A model generated the notes under the pieces. The model had not been told where the DNA came from. It did not search any database and saw only the letters and a program-made list of their open reading frames with translations. Shown in pieces: positions 1 to 8,478 of a DNA stretch of 10,389 nucleotides. The stretch covers positions 71,358-81,746 of the forward strand of contig NWUY0300000638.1 in the NCBI GenBank assembly GCA_004151065.3, in the 5' to 3' direction. A program made the position numbers and the translations under genes. Within the stretch, counting starts at the first letter, position 1; each line of letters begins with the position of its first letter. This DNA comes from Larix sibirica. Lineage: Eukaryota; Streptophyta; Pinopsida; Pinales; Pinaceae.

Positions 1-186
1 CATATGAGATGTTGCACCAGTATCAAGCAACCAACAATCTTTGTAAGATGAAAGAGAGGTTATTTCATTAATTCCAAGATTACAATGTGCAACAATACAA
101 TGAGCAGAATCAGGGGCTTTACCAGCCTCTTGGTTTTTATTCTTGTCTTCTTTATTCTGGTTATGTCTTCCTTTGATGGAGTCCCA
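1..186 (-). pseudogene. Copia pol, start of aspartic protease domain (partial)
   Basis: This stretch is open in one minus frame from just after the Gag zinc knuckle to the window edge. The final twenty codons contain CWLLDTGATSHM, with the catalytic DTG at bases 24-16. In copia elements the retropepsin cuts the Gag-Pol polyprotein, and the motif W-x-L-D-[ST]-G-A-[ST]-x-H-M is its signature. Between the knuckle and the protease lies a charged linker rich in Asn, Lys and Glu (bases 180-115), as is usual. The reading frame is the same as that of the C-terminal part of gag (up to base 486), so gag and pro were one ORF. The protease continues past base 1. It is called a pseudogene because the upstream polyprotein is broken, not because of a lesion inside this piece. 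Confidence 0.85.
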
Positions 187-992
187 AGAAGCCCAACACT
201 GATCTGCTTCATGTCCAGTCTTCCCAACACTTGCACTTCAGATCTGATCTTTTACTTGAGTTGTTTCTTCCTCTTGCCTCTGAAATTTCTTCTTCCTCTC
301 CTCTTTTGTTGCTTTCTCCCTTGGAAGGGTCTTTGGGCTTGTTCTTTTTTTCTGAGCAAAGCAAAGAGATTCTCCAGTATGTCTCACTTTGTCTTCTTTC
401 CAAATGCTTTCTCTCTTGTCTGCAATCTTCTCTACCAGGGTGTCAAAGGTGAGGTCTTTGAACTTGTCACTTGCTTGAAGATTCAAGATAGTTGGAGTGA
501 GTAAGATAAAGAGACTTTACAAATTCTATAGGTGGAAGGTCTGGTTTCATACGAGAGGCTTGAATCTTATGCATTATTGCTTTGATCTCAAATGCAACCA
601 GCATAGGATCATTATCTTTTAATTCCAGACTAAATAGCTTTAACATTAGTTGAATCACTTCCATTTCAGAGTGTGAGTCATACAAATATTTTAGAGTCTT
701 TAAAGCTTCAAAACATGATTTTGCAGGAAGCTCACCTCTGCACTATAGTGGCAGAGATAATGGCTAAGAATTTTTTGTCTTTGGACTGCCAAATAACAAC
801 TTCTTTCTCTGATGTTGGAGGCTTTGGAGTTGAAGTGTTGACAGTTCCTTCATCGGTATGAATAGTATTTCCTTCGCAGATGTCGTCCCCTAAATCATTA
901 TAGATGAATGTAGCCTTGATATTCCTCTTCCATTCTAGATAGGTGTCTTTTAAGGTGAGGGTAGCACCAACTATGAATTCTATAGAATGCAT
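187..992 (-). pseudogene. Copia Gag polyprotein (UBN2 type), frameshifted
   Basis: Gag forms the virus-like particle that packages element RNA. The likely start is the ATG at 992-990; the frame is open a little further upstream but has no other ATG. Three consecutive pieces in different frames together make a copia Gag: 992 to about 737 (DTYLEWKRNIKATF, the conserved Trp region near the N-terminus), about 740 to 475 (LKTLKYLYDSHSEMEV and the following helix-rich core) and about 486 to 187 (a basic Lys/Glu-rich tail, then the CCHC knuckle). Single-base indels near 737 and near 475 explain the frame changes. At the knuckle (about 196-235) the second half, GKTGHEADQC, is in the protease frame, but that frame has a TGA at 240-238 and lacks the first Cys pair; KCKC appears in a neighbouring frame, so a small local indel is likely. 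Confidence 0.8.
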
Positions 993-2516
993 CTTCTGTA
1001 ACTTAAGCTTCAACCTATAACTATTAGGAAAAATGTATGGTAGAAAAGATAGAGGTTGAAAATTAAATTTCTGCCCCTTCTTTACAAAATGTTACAACTT
1101 AATTCTGTAGCACTCCCTAAATAACTATTACATATACTTTTGCATCAATATACAAATTCTCCCTCTTGAAAATACAATGATTCTCTCCGTGTCACAATCA
1201 TTCTTACTTTTAAACAATTACAATGATATAGTACCTTCAAACAATGGCGCATTACACTTAGGCAACAATCTTGAATATTCGAAACTTAGACAAACTTTGG
1301 CTCACAATACAACATAGATCAAATATGTAGAAAGTATAGGATTATTTTCATGTTCTTCACCAAACTTCAATGAAGGCCACATTAAACATTAGTACTATAG
1401 TATTTATGCACCAAAATTTAGGGTTTGCATTGCAAATATATCAAAATTATTACCTGCAATTCTTTAACAAAGTTGCAAACACAAAACACAGCTCGCAGCA
1501 ATGGAAGTTACTAAATCCAAGTGATGGTCTCGTTCAAGTCTGTAGCAGAATTCACCAACGTGCTCGAACTCTTACCTCCACCTAGTAGCAGGAATAGATT
1601 GAAGTATTCACATATTGCATCCGCGGCACAAGTCTCATAGATAGAAAATATCTCACTTAACTTTGAATATAGGGCTTCCATGAAGCTCTTTTGAATGGTG
1701 AGATTGCAGATATCAACGCATCCATCAACAAAGAGGCCGCAAAAGTTTGTATGTTGAGGTCGAACTCCACACAGAGATGTAAAGTGTGCTAACTCGAGGC
1801 ATAAAGTTTCGAGAGAGCCCACGCATCTCTCATTCCATGTACAGGTCGCAGCTTCACAACCTTGGACTGAATCCCACGCAGCCTTCAACGCAAAACTCAA
1901 CGTAGAGGCAACTTCTACCAACACGTAGGTCACATTCCACAGGGAGCAGCACACAAGAAGTAGACACAATATTCAAAACTTGGACGCAGTCTCCACAAAA
2001 ACATGGACTGTATCCTCCACGCAGTGTGCAACTCATGTTGCAGTCTCAAACAAAGCAACAAGTTGTATGTTGAGTTCGTAGTTCTCCACAATCTTCAACG
2101 CACGTGTCTACAAACTTCAACGCATTAATCTACACAAGGATGCGAGAGCTCTACATGTGATAAATATGCAACACCAAGGAGGTCGAGCAGTCACTCTAAC
2201 GAGCTTCTAATTCGAACACAGTGACAAAGGAGGAGGGTGCAATCTCCAATGATACCTCTAGCATAAGTTGTGGAGGAGAAACAAAAGAGTAATGTAGCAA
2301 TCAACTCAGCTTTCAAAACAAAGAATGAATAACGAAAACTCAAAAATTAGGGTTTTGGTTCGTAGAGAGGCGTTATCCTTCAGGTAGAGAGCAGGTTTGC
2401 AGAGTAATGCAAAACTGAGCACGCAGGATGCAGAGGGCATGAGAGCCTAAGGAGGAGCACAGGTCCAAAAATTAACAGGAACAACAAAGACAGAACATTC
2501 AAGGCAAGGGTTATGG
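993..2516 (-). other. Copia leader between primer site and gag, about 1.5 kb, with decayed repeats
   Basis: No recognisable protein domain is present. Most copia elements start gag within about 100 bases of the primer site, so 1.5 kb is long. The part from 1716 to 2124 holds eight ACGCA words (plus strand), the 10-mer cttcaacgca three times (1883, 2093, 2115; the last two exactly 22 bases apart), and two longer imperfect direct repeats: 1864-1882 with 2005-2026, and about 1745-1775 with 2061-2090. Two telo-box-like motifs (AAACCCTAA on the minus strand) lie at 2347-2355 and about 1418-1426. A Cys-rich open frame covers 1511-1969 on the minus strand but has no ATG start or known motif. The interval could be a true long leader, an insertion, or captured host sequence. 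Confidence 0.5.
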
Positions 2517-2530
2517 GAGCTCTGATACGA
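2517..2530 (-). promoter_or_regulatory. Primer-binding site, initiator-Met tRNA
   Basis: The minus strand reads TCGTATCAGAGCTC, which differs at one base (second G to C) from TGGTATCAGAGC, the complement of the plant initiator-Met tRNA 3' end, the usual primer for minus-strand synthesis in plant copia elements. It lies two bases inside the CA end of the LTR, the normal spacing. The mismatch at the second base, opposite the tRNA CCA end, may be a decay mutation. Confidence 0.85.
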
Positions 2531-2532
2531 AA

Positions 2533-2711
2533 TGACCGAAGTAACTCTCGTTTCTTCAATTCATTCATAAGCAAAAGCCTTTATTTATACATAGTATATG
2601 AGAATCCTGGACTTCGGATTCAAAGAGATCCGTTGGAGTCTCTAACTTCTCATCTTCCCTAATTGAAACTGAATCTGTTTACATAATTAATATTTACAAA
2701 AGGTCTCAACA
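2533..2711 (-). repeat. 5' LTR of the copia element (179 bp)
   Basis: On the minus strand the segment begins TGTTGAGACC at 2711 and ends GGTCA at 2533, giving the TG...CA ends expected of an LTR, and it abuts the primer-binding site. It contains a TATA box (2581-2589) about 50 bases before its end, so R plus U5 is very short. Two small inverted repeats occur: GAATCC at 2602-2607 with GGATTC at 2616-2621, and a weaker AGAGA/TCTCT pair just to the right. The 179-bp length is short for copia but within the known range. The 3' LTR that would confirm the ends is outside the window, so the outer end at 2711 is inferred from TGTTGA alone. Confidence 0.75.
2581..2589 (-). promoter_or_regulatory. LTR TATA box
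   Basis: The minus strand reads TATAAATAA followed by AGGC, a good plant TATA box, placed inside the LTR upstream of the primer site. The transcript would start about 25-30 bases downstream, near 2550-2556. This is the expected place for the U3/R border. Confidence 0.7.
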
Positions 2712-3128
2712 CCTACAAAAAAAGTTATCATATTCAAATGCCAAAAGATCACTTCTGATAATTTTATGTATGACAATAAAACATTGCATGGAGTGTTTTC
2801 ATATAAATATCTCAAAATCAATCTTCATCGTAAGCTTAACTAGAAATATAGCATTGAGAAAAAATAATGGAGGATGGAAACTTTATTATGGACTTGAAAA
2901 TAGTAGTAAATAAGCAAAACTATGTGTTTGGGATAGTAACAAACTCCTCTTGTGACTCTCTTCACTCTTTTATAACATATACTCTCAAAATTAAATGCAT
3001 TACATGCTATCCTCTACTCTCAAATTTGAAACATAATGTAATATATCTATTTAAATTTTGTACTTCTTTTGTTTGTATAATAGTTTTTATAACTTCTTTT
3101 ATTATGTACAAAGTAGATATCTTTGGAT
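2712..3128. other. AT-rich spacer between the copia element and the LINE
   Basis: The stretch is strongly AT-rich with many short A and T runs. Short open frames exist on the plus strand, but they start at random ATGs and encode Phe/Ile/Tyr-rich sequence with no motif, as expected of AT-rich non-coding DNA. I see no gene, repeat unit or mobile-element end inside it. Confidence 0.6.
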
Positions 3129-3268
3129 TTTTTTAATTTTTATTTATATTGTTTTTTTAAAACTAAAACGGGTATTTTATTTATCTGAATATCAGTTGGG
3201 CCTAGCCGAAAGAAACCATCATTACAAGGGATCAAAACCCAACATGTCCAAGATGCGTTTTCCTTTCC
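3129..3268 (-). other. LINE 3' UTR and degenerate poly(A) tail
   Basis: After the ORF2 stop at 3271-3269 the minus strand runs about 110 bases to an AATAAA signal (about 3176-3183) and then to A-rich sequence (3161-3129) broken by a few other bases. LINEs are copied from the 3' poly(A) end by target-primed reverse transcription, so an old tail of this kind marks the 3' end of the insertion. The exact left border is uncertain by a few bases because the flank is also AT-rich. Confidence 0.7.
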
Positions 3269-3289
3269 TTACAAAGCTGGAAATGAGGA

Positions 3290-3745
3290 AATAGGGATCC
3301 AAGAAGGTGCTTCATCATTTATGTTGTAGGCTCCTTGGGGAAAAAGACAACCCATGTTTGCTTTGGTATCCGCTTCCTTATTCGATCCACGAAGGATGTG
3401 GAAAAAGGAGGAGAAATTTTGCAGCATGTACTGCAACCTTTGCAGAGTGTTGTTGAGAGTTGGATTGTTGAAATGGTCATCCGTGTTTAAAATTTATATC
3501 AGGATTTCAGAGTCTCCGAAAATTTTTATTTCTTTGTATCTGTTTTCACGCGCTATCTGACAATCTTTTAGCAACCCGATAATTTCTACCTGATTGTTGG
3601 TTCTCTGTCCTAAGCCCCAGCTGAAGCTATCTTTTCTTGTGCCTTCCAGGGAATATATTACTCCTCCTGCTCCGACAATCCCAGGGTTTCCTTTGGAGGC
3701 GCCATAAAAAAAAATGGAAGCTTTACCCTGCTTCCTCCACCATTC
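3290..3745 (-). other. RNase H domain at the ORF2 C-terminus, first catalytic Asp lost
   Basis: The frame reads WWRKQGKASIFF then YGASKGNPG at about 3706-3680, NNQVEI, IFGDSE (about 3519-3502) and RGSNKEADTKAN (about 3385-3350). These match the four acidic sites of RNase H: the Asp of the D-G-A-S-x-G-N-P-G motif, the Glu of Q-x-E, the Asp of G-D-S and the Asp of A-D. The first is Tyr here (TAT in place of GAT), so the active site was already broken even apart from the stop at 3496-3494. A C-terminal RNase H is present in a subset of plant L1-type elements, where it removes the RNA template after cDNA synthesis. Domain identity is inferred from motif order, not from a profile search. Confidence 0.8.
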
Positions 3746-4129
3746 CTAAAAATTTGCATCCGAGTTTCATAGTTTCTAGCCTGGAATGTCAAGCCATGAT
3801 CATTTTTCTGTCTCTGAAGGTATAGTTCCCATCCATTTATTTTCTTCGGGTAGAAGAGTATTTTCTTTCTTGAAGGGCTGTTGGGCCACTGTTTCAAGGA
3901 GGAGAGACTTGGCTTTAACTGCTACCGTCGAAAGGGGCGCAGAGTGATGTTGAAGATACGGTTGTTTCTGGCCAACCATAATTTCCAGCAAACGTACTTG
4001 GGGGTGGTCTGCCATATTCGAATCCATAAGCAATTGCTTGGGATCACTTGTGGATATCTCTCCTTCCAGGAGGATTATAGAGCAACCATTCTGAGATGGG
4101 GCTGCTGCATTAAGGCCGTGAAGGAAGAT

Positions 4130-4462
4130 ATTCCAGACTTCTTGGGCATAAGAATAGTCCACGAACAAGTGATCCATGGTTTCAAGAGCATTACGGCACA
4201 TGGCGCATCGGTGAGGACCAATTACTCCTTTTTAAACCAAGTTGTCACCTGTCAAGAATTTCTTATGCATTAAAGTCTAGAAGAAAAAATTGACTTTGGG
4301 TAGACCAAAAGGATCCCAAACCTGTTTCCAAAAGGATGAAGAGTGAATTGACACGTGATGAGCTTGTAAGGAGGAGAATCCTTGCGCTGTGGTGTAAGTC
4401 CCAGTCTTTCCCCAGCCCCATGTGTCCGTTGCTTGTTGATGCACGGGAGCTGTAGCCGTCAA
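4130..4462 (-). other. zf-RVT zinc-binding region of ORF2
   Basis: After the RT thumb the frame reads GKTGTYTTAQGFSSL, then WKQVWDPFGLPKVNFFF, GPHRCAMCRNALETMDHLF and YAQEVW. This is the layout of the zf-RVT domain found at the end of reverse transcriptase in plant LINEs. The first Cys pair (CAMC, 4207-4196) and the His (near 4171) remain, but the last expected Cys is Tyr (DYSYA). A TAG at 4279-4277 follows FFF where plant elements usually have Trp, and a TAA is at 4234-4232. The domain is thought to bind the template or target nucleic acid. Confidence 0.75.
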
Positions 4463-5548
4463 TGCTACTAAGAGGATGCTCTGTTGTAAATGTAGGTGCT
4501 CTGGAAATCTAGGGAGAGACCATGAATTCCAGTTTCCTGTGACGTCCCAGGAAGAGATATCGGCTAGCGTTTGAAAGCCTTTCTAAGTAAGCCAGAGACG
4601 CACGTCTTTTATTTCTTCTGAGTTGATGAGAGGTGCATGGCCCATGATGCTGTCATGCCACAACAACGTTTTGTTTCCTTTTCTAGGTATGCGATACAAG
4701 TGCTTTTGGAAGAACTTTAAACCCCTACGGCAGAGGTTCCAAATCATCGATCCTTTTGGGGTGTTGTTTTCCTGGAGATTTCTAAAAGATACCCCTTTGA
4801 GATATTTTTTCTTTAAAATTTGACTTACAAGGTGTTTGCTGTTAGTGTACATTTTCCACAGTATTTTTCCACCCAAAGCAAGGTTGGAAAGCCCGGGATC
4901 TTTGATTTGTTATCTGCCTTTAGCAAGAGGTCGTTTGATAGTGTCCCAATTAACTAGATGGAATCTCTTTTGATTGCCTTTTCCTCCAGGCCATAGAAAA
5001 TCTCTTAACAATTTTGAAACCTACTCCATGATCGGAATTGGTGCCAAAAGGAAAGAATCCTGATAGATTGGTAAGGAAGAGAGCACTGATTTTATTAGGA
5101 TGATTTTCCTAGCATTAGTGAGCCACTTACCACCCCAGGATGCAGTTTTGGACTTGATTTTGCTCAAAACTTCCATGCACAACGAAGACTTATTGGCTCC
5201 CAGAGTTAAGGGGAGACCAAGGTATTTGATCTTTTCCCATGTGGCATGTCCCGAGAACCCCATGAAGTGAGCTATTCTCTGAATAGTTTGCTGGTCTACG
5301 TTCCACCCATACACGACACTTTTCCTTTTGTTGATGAGAGCTCCAGAGATAGAACATAAATTTTGAAGGATTTCTTTAAACGACTTTGCTATCTTTAAGG
5401 AGGCTCCACCCAACAAAAGGGAGTCATCAACAAATAAAGCATGATTAATAGGATTGAGGCCTTTCAACAGCCTTATACCCAGGACAGTCCCAACCTTCTG
5501 CTTTGCAAACAACTTTCTGCTTAAAGAATCTGCCATCAAGATGAACAT

Positions 5549-6526
5549 AAAGGGGGAAGGGTGAAGCCTTTCCTTATTCCCCTCGAGGCTTGAAAGTAGT
5601 TTGCTGGTCTTCCGTTCACAAGGGGAGCTATCCAAGGATTTCCCATGCAAGCTTTAATCAGATTGACAAAGTCTAGATTGAACCCGAAGGAGAGAAGAAC
5701 TCTATAGAGGAAGGAAAGTTTTACCCTGTCGAAGGCATTTTCCATGTCAAGCTTTATGAGCATCCCTTGCTCTTTCCGTTGGTGGCTGGAATGCATGGCT
5801 TCTTGCACCTGAATGAAATTGTCCAGGATATGTCTCCCTTTGACAAAACCACATTGAATGTGGGAAATGAGTTTCCCAAGCAACGACTTAATTCTGTTAT
5901 CCATTAGCTTGGCAAGAATTTTGTACGAGACATTGCACAATGAAATTGTTCTGAATCTGTCAAAAGAGCTCGGATTTGCTTCTTTGGGTATTAAGGCCAA
6001 GAAGGTGGAGTTAATGCTGCCTCCCAATTTAGCTCTTTGTTGGAAGGATTTGATCATTCTCAGCAGATCAGCTTTTATAGTTTCCCAGCATGATCTGTAA
6101 AATTGAATTGAGAAGCCGTTTGGCCCCGGGGCTTTGTCCGGCTCCATGGACCATATTACTTTGTAGATTTCTTCTTCTGTGATTATCTTCATGGGAGATG
6201 AATTATCTTCCTTTCTTACTAGGGAGGGGATATGGGAGAGGAAATCAGAAGTGATCTCCTTGCAGCCAACACCATCTTCGTTATAAATGTTCCGAAAGTG
6301 TGTTTCTGCTGCCACTTTGAGCTGTTCAAAGCCTTTGTAGACCGTCCCATCTGAAGAGGTTATTTCAGAAAGATCATTTCGAGAAATACGTGCTCTGTAT
6401 TGCCAATGGAAGAATGAGGTGTTTCAATCTCCAGCTTTAAGCCACAAGCTGCGAGACTTTAAACTCCAGTACTCTTCTTCGTGGCGGAAGGATTGAAAGG
6501 TTTTGATTTGAGCAACATGTTCCTTT
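5549..6526 (-). repeat. Duplicated RT block, left copy
   Basis: This segment is homologous to 6529-7490. The word cctcgaggct is at 5581 here and at 6566 in the right copy (offset 985), and gcaacatgttccttt is at 6512 and 7476 (offset 964); the 21-base difference is a deletion in the right copy. The block covers ORF2 from just before the RT domain to motif B. Its right border is exactly the NN at 6527-6528. Translated, the two copies agree at roughly 85% of residues by hand count. Confidence 0.9.
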
Positions 6527-6528
6527 NN
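6527..6528. other. Undetermined bases (NN) at the junction of two RT copies
   Basis: Two N bases separate the end of the left RT copy from the start of the right one. Because a LINE changes position in its own sequence by almost 1 kb across them, this is a likely contig join. ORF2 cannot be read as one gene through this point. Confidence 0.8.
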
Positions 6529-7490
6529 AGAAAGGGGGAGAGGGGGGGTAGCCTTGCCTTATTCCCCTCGAGGCTTGAAAGTAGTTTGCATGTCTTCCGT
6601 TCACAAGGGGATATATCCAAGGTTTGCCCGTGAAAGCTTTAATCAGATTGACAAATTCTGGATTGAACCCAAAGGAGAGAAGAACTATATAGAGGAACGA
6701 AAGTTTTACCCTGTTGAAGGCATTTTCCATGTCAAGCTTTATCAACATCCCTTTCTCTTTCCGTTGGTGGCTGGAATGCATGGCTTCTTGCACCTGAATG
6801 ACATTGTCTAGGATATGTCTCCCTTTGAAAAAACCACCTTGAATGGGGGAAATGGGTTTCCCAGGCAACGACTTGGCAAGAATTTTGTATGAGACATTGC
6901 ACAATGAAATTGGTCTGAATCTGTCGAAAGAGATCGGATTTGCTTCTTTGGGTATTAAGGCCAAGAAGGTGGAGTTAATGCTACCTCCCACTTTAGCTCT
7001 TTGTTGGAAGGCTTTGATCATTCTCAGCAGATCAACTTTTATAGTTTCCCAACATGTTCTGTAAAATTGAATTGAGAAGTCGTCTAGCCCTGGGGCTTTG
7101 TCTAGCTCCATGGACCATATTACTTTGCAGATTTCTTCTTCTGTGATTATCTTCATGAGAGCTGAATTATCTTCCATGCTTACTAGGGAGGGGATATGGG
7201 AGAGGAAATCAAAAGTGATCTCCTCACATCCAACACCATCTTCGTTGTAAAGGTTTTGAAAGTGTGTTTCTGCCGCCACTTTGAGTTGTTCAAATCCTTT
7301 GTAGACCATCGCATCTGAAGAGGTTGTTTTAGAAAGATGCTTTCGAGAAAGACGTGCTCTGTACTGCCGATGGAAGAATGAGGCATTTCGATTTCCATCT
7401 TTAAGCCACAAGCTGCGAGACTTTAACCTCCAATACTCTTCTTCGTGGCAGAAGGATTGAAAGGTTTTGATTTGAGCAACATGTTCCTTT
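6529..7490 (-). repeat. Duplicated RT block, right copy
   Basis: This is the second copy of the block described at 5549-6526. It lacks seven codons after YKILAK (deletion point near 6871, left copy LMDNRIK) and has Asn in place of the second Asp of motif A (LDMENAFNRV, first Asp at 6733-6731). Close to the NN the sequence is a run of G and A that reads poorly as protein (GYPPSPPF), which may be low-quality contig-end sequence. Confidence 0.9.
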
Positions 7491-8476
7491 TATAATTCTA
7501 GAGTGTTGATAACTTTGCTTTCCATTTCAACCTGCAAATCTGCTAGTTGTTGAATAGCCTGTATTCGAAGACTTGAGGGGGTGTTAATGGGATTTTCTAT
7601 CCAAGCTTTCAGGGAAAGCTTTGTAGTCTTGAGCTTCTGCTCCCACACAAAGCCGGGGGATCCTGAGATTGGTGTGGACCAAGCCTTTTACACTACTTCC
7701 ATGAAACCTTCTTTTTCTGTACAGAAAGGGTTGTAATGAAAAGGTAGAGGGCCCAAGTTTTCTTCCTCTTCCAAAAGTAAGAGGATGGGATTATGATCAG
7801 AGGTGAGCTTTGGGATGATTTTTGAAGAGATTAGCCTCTTTTCCAGCAGGAACGAGCTTTGAACACGAAACCTATCTAGGCGGGCTGAGATGTGGTCTGC
7901 TCCAATTCTATTGTTTATCCAAGTGTACAATCCTTTCGAGGGTTTTAAGTCTAGGAGATCCCAATGATGAACAATCTCATCCACAAAGGGAAGCATTTGA
8001 TCCCTTCCACAGTTACCACCTCTCTTTTCTTTCGGGTCAAGAACAATGTTGAAGTCTCCGGCTAAGATAATGTTTGTGGGAGAGTTGATTTCTAGAAAAT
8101 CTGAAAGTGATTTCCAACACTCTTTCTTTTCAGAGGAGAGGACAGGGACATATAGATTGAAGAGTGAGAAGGTTAACTTACTTGAGGAATGTCGAAGTTT
8201 GGTGAAGATCCAATGTTGAGTCTCAAAGGAACTTTCTAGATAAAACACGTCCTACGACCACAGGGTTGTAAGACCACTAGAGGAACCTCTTTCACTTATG
8301 GCCTTCCTTGCATTCTTTTTCCATTTCGATTTACTGATGTTGAGAAGGGTTTCCCCTTCAATTGTAGTCTCTTGGAGCATGAGGATCTCGGGAGATTCAA
8401 CTTTCAAAAGGTCTTTGACTGCTTTGGCTTTCAGAGGGTTCCCTAGACCTCTGCAGTTCTAAGAGACTAATTACAT
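6529..8476 (-). pseudogene. LINE ORF2, 5' part: AP-like endonuclease and start of RT (right copy)
   Basis: The ATG at 8476-8474 is set by its one-base overlap with the ORF1 stop and by the matching second LINE copy. One frame runs without indels to about 6540. The endonuclease shows NCRGLG near the start, LMLQET (Glu at 8371-8369), AGDFNIVLD (Asp at 8056-8054), ARLDRF and SDHNPI (Asp and His at 7798-7793), the full set of exonuclease-endonuclease-phosphatase motifs; the enzyme nicks target DNA to prime reverse transcription. RT motifs follow: DKAPGLDDFSIQFY, FLALIPKEA and LDMENAFNRV. Stops are at 8471 (codon 2), 8459 (codon 6), 8252, 7688 and 7490. The second copy at 10170-10389 has CGA and TGG at codons 2 and 6, so these two are decay mutations. 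The frame is broken off at the NN. Confidence 0.9.
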
Positions 8477-8478
8477 TA
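8474..8478 (-). promoter_or_regulatory. ORF1 stop / ORF2 start overlap (TAATG)
   Basis: The minus strand reads TAATG: the TAA of ORF1 (8478-8476) and the ATG of ORF2 (8476-8474) share one base. The same arrangement is present in the second copy (10287-10283). Such one-base overlaps allow a ribosome that stops on ORF1 to restart on ORF2. In this copy codon 2 of ORF2 is itself a stop. Confidence 0.75.

Larger units (their letters stand above)
1..2711 (-). mobile_element. Ty1/copia LTR retrotransposon, 5' part (runs off the left edge)
   Basis: Read on the minus strand, the order is 5' LTR (2711-2533), two spacer bases, primer-binding site (2530-2517), long leader, gag and then the protease active site at 24-16. 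This is the order of a Ty1/copia element; integrase, reverse transcriptase, RNase H and the 3' LTR must lie left of base 1. The gag is of the UBN2/copia type and the protease motif is DTGATSHM preceded by WLL, typical of plant copia. Frame breaks in gag show that the element is dead. The five bases right of the LTR (2712-2716, cctac) would be one copy of a target-site duplication; the other copy is outside the window. The assignment to copia is strong; the unity of the whole interval is less so because of the long leader. Confidence 0.85.
3269..6526 (-). pseudogene. LINE ORF2, 3' part: RT, zf-RVT and RNase H (left copy)
   Basis: From 6526 to about 5570 one frame carries the RT fingers and palm: DKAPGPNGFSIQFY, FLALIPKEA, motif A LDMENAFDRV (catalytic Asp at 5748-5746) and RGIRKG of motif B. 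A one-base indel near 5552-5570, in the motif B to C stretch, moves the reading to a second frame that then runs unbroken by indels to the terminal TAA at 3271-3269. That frame has the catalytic FVDD (5434-5423), KIKYLGLPL, the thumb, zf-RVT (about 4462-4130) and RNase H (about 3745-3300). In-frame stops sit at 6424, 5021, 4910, 4583, 4277, 4232, 3800, 3776, 3767, 3746 and 3494 (lower base of each codon). The 6424 stop is TGA where the right copy keeps CGA, a CpG transition. It is certainly non-functional; family assignment is firm. Confidence 0.9.

Noticed and set aside
85-504. Plus-strand open frame of 139 codons
   Set aside because: It is the reverse complement of the copia gag/protease on the minus strand, which has clear motifs (GKTGHEADQC, DTGATSHM). 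The plus product is a Phe/Leu/Ser-rich mirror of Lys/Glu-rich codons.
1157-1167. Purine-rich AAGAGGGAGAA on the minus strand, like a copia polypurine tract before a 3' LTR
   Set aside because: The sequence after it does not begin with a convincing TG LTR end, no matching LTR is seen, and it lies upstream of gag where a polypurine tract is not expected.
1511-1969. Cys-rich minus-strand open frame of 152 codons in the copia leader, as a possible captured gene
   Set aside because: It begins at a TTG with no upstream ATG, has no recognisable domain, and overlaps the repeat-bearing region. I keep the interval as a leader of unknown nature and do not call a gene.
3110-3128. Target-site duplication for the LINE
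   Set aside because: I compared the bases left of the A-rich tail with 9900-10168 by eye; only a short caaagat-like match in opposite orientation was seen, which is not a direct repeat.
2867-3294. Plus-strand frames in the AT-rich spacer
   Set aside because: They have low-complexity Phe/Ile/Tyr content and no motif; the right part overlaps the LINE 3' UTR and tail.
3658-3897. Separate minus-strand frame of 79 codons before the RNase H domain
   Set aside because: The RNase H motifs are in the same frame as the RT and zf-RVT; this other frame is an overlap that is open by chance, and four clustered stops (3746-3802) explain the gap in the true frame.
3354-4273. Several plus-strand open frames of 62-130 codons over the LINE
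   Set aside because: All lie opposite minus-strand ORF2 sequence with clear domain motifs and show no motif of their own.
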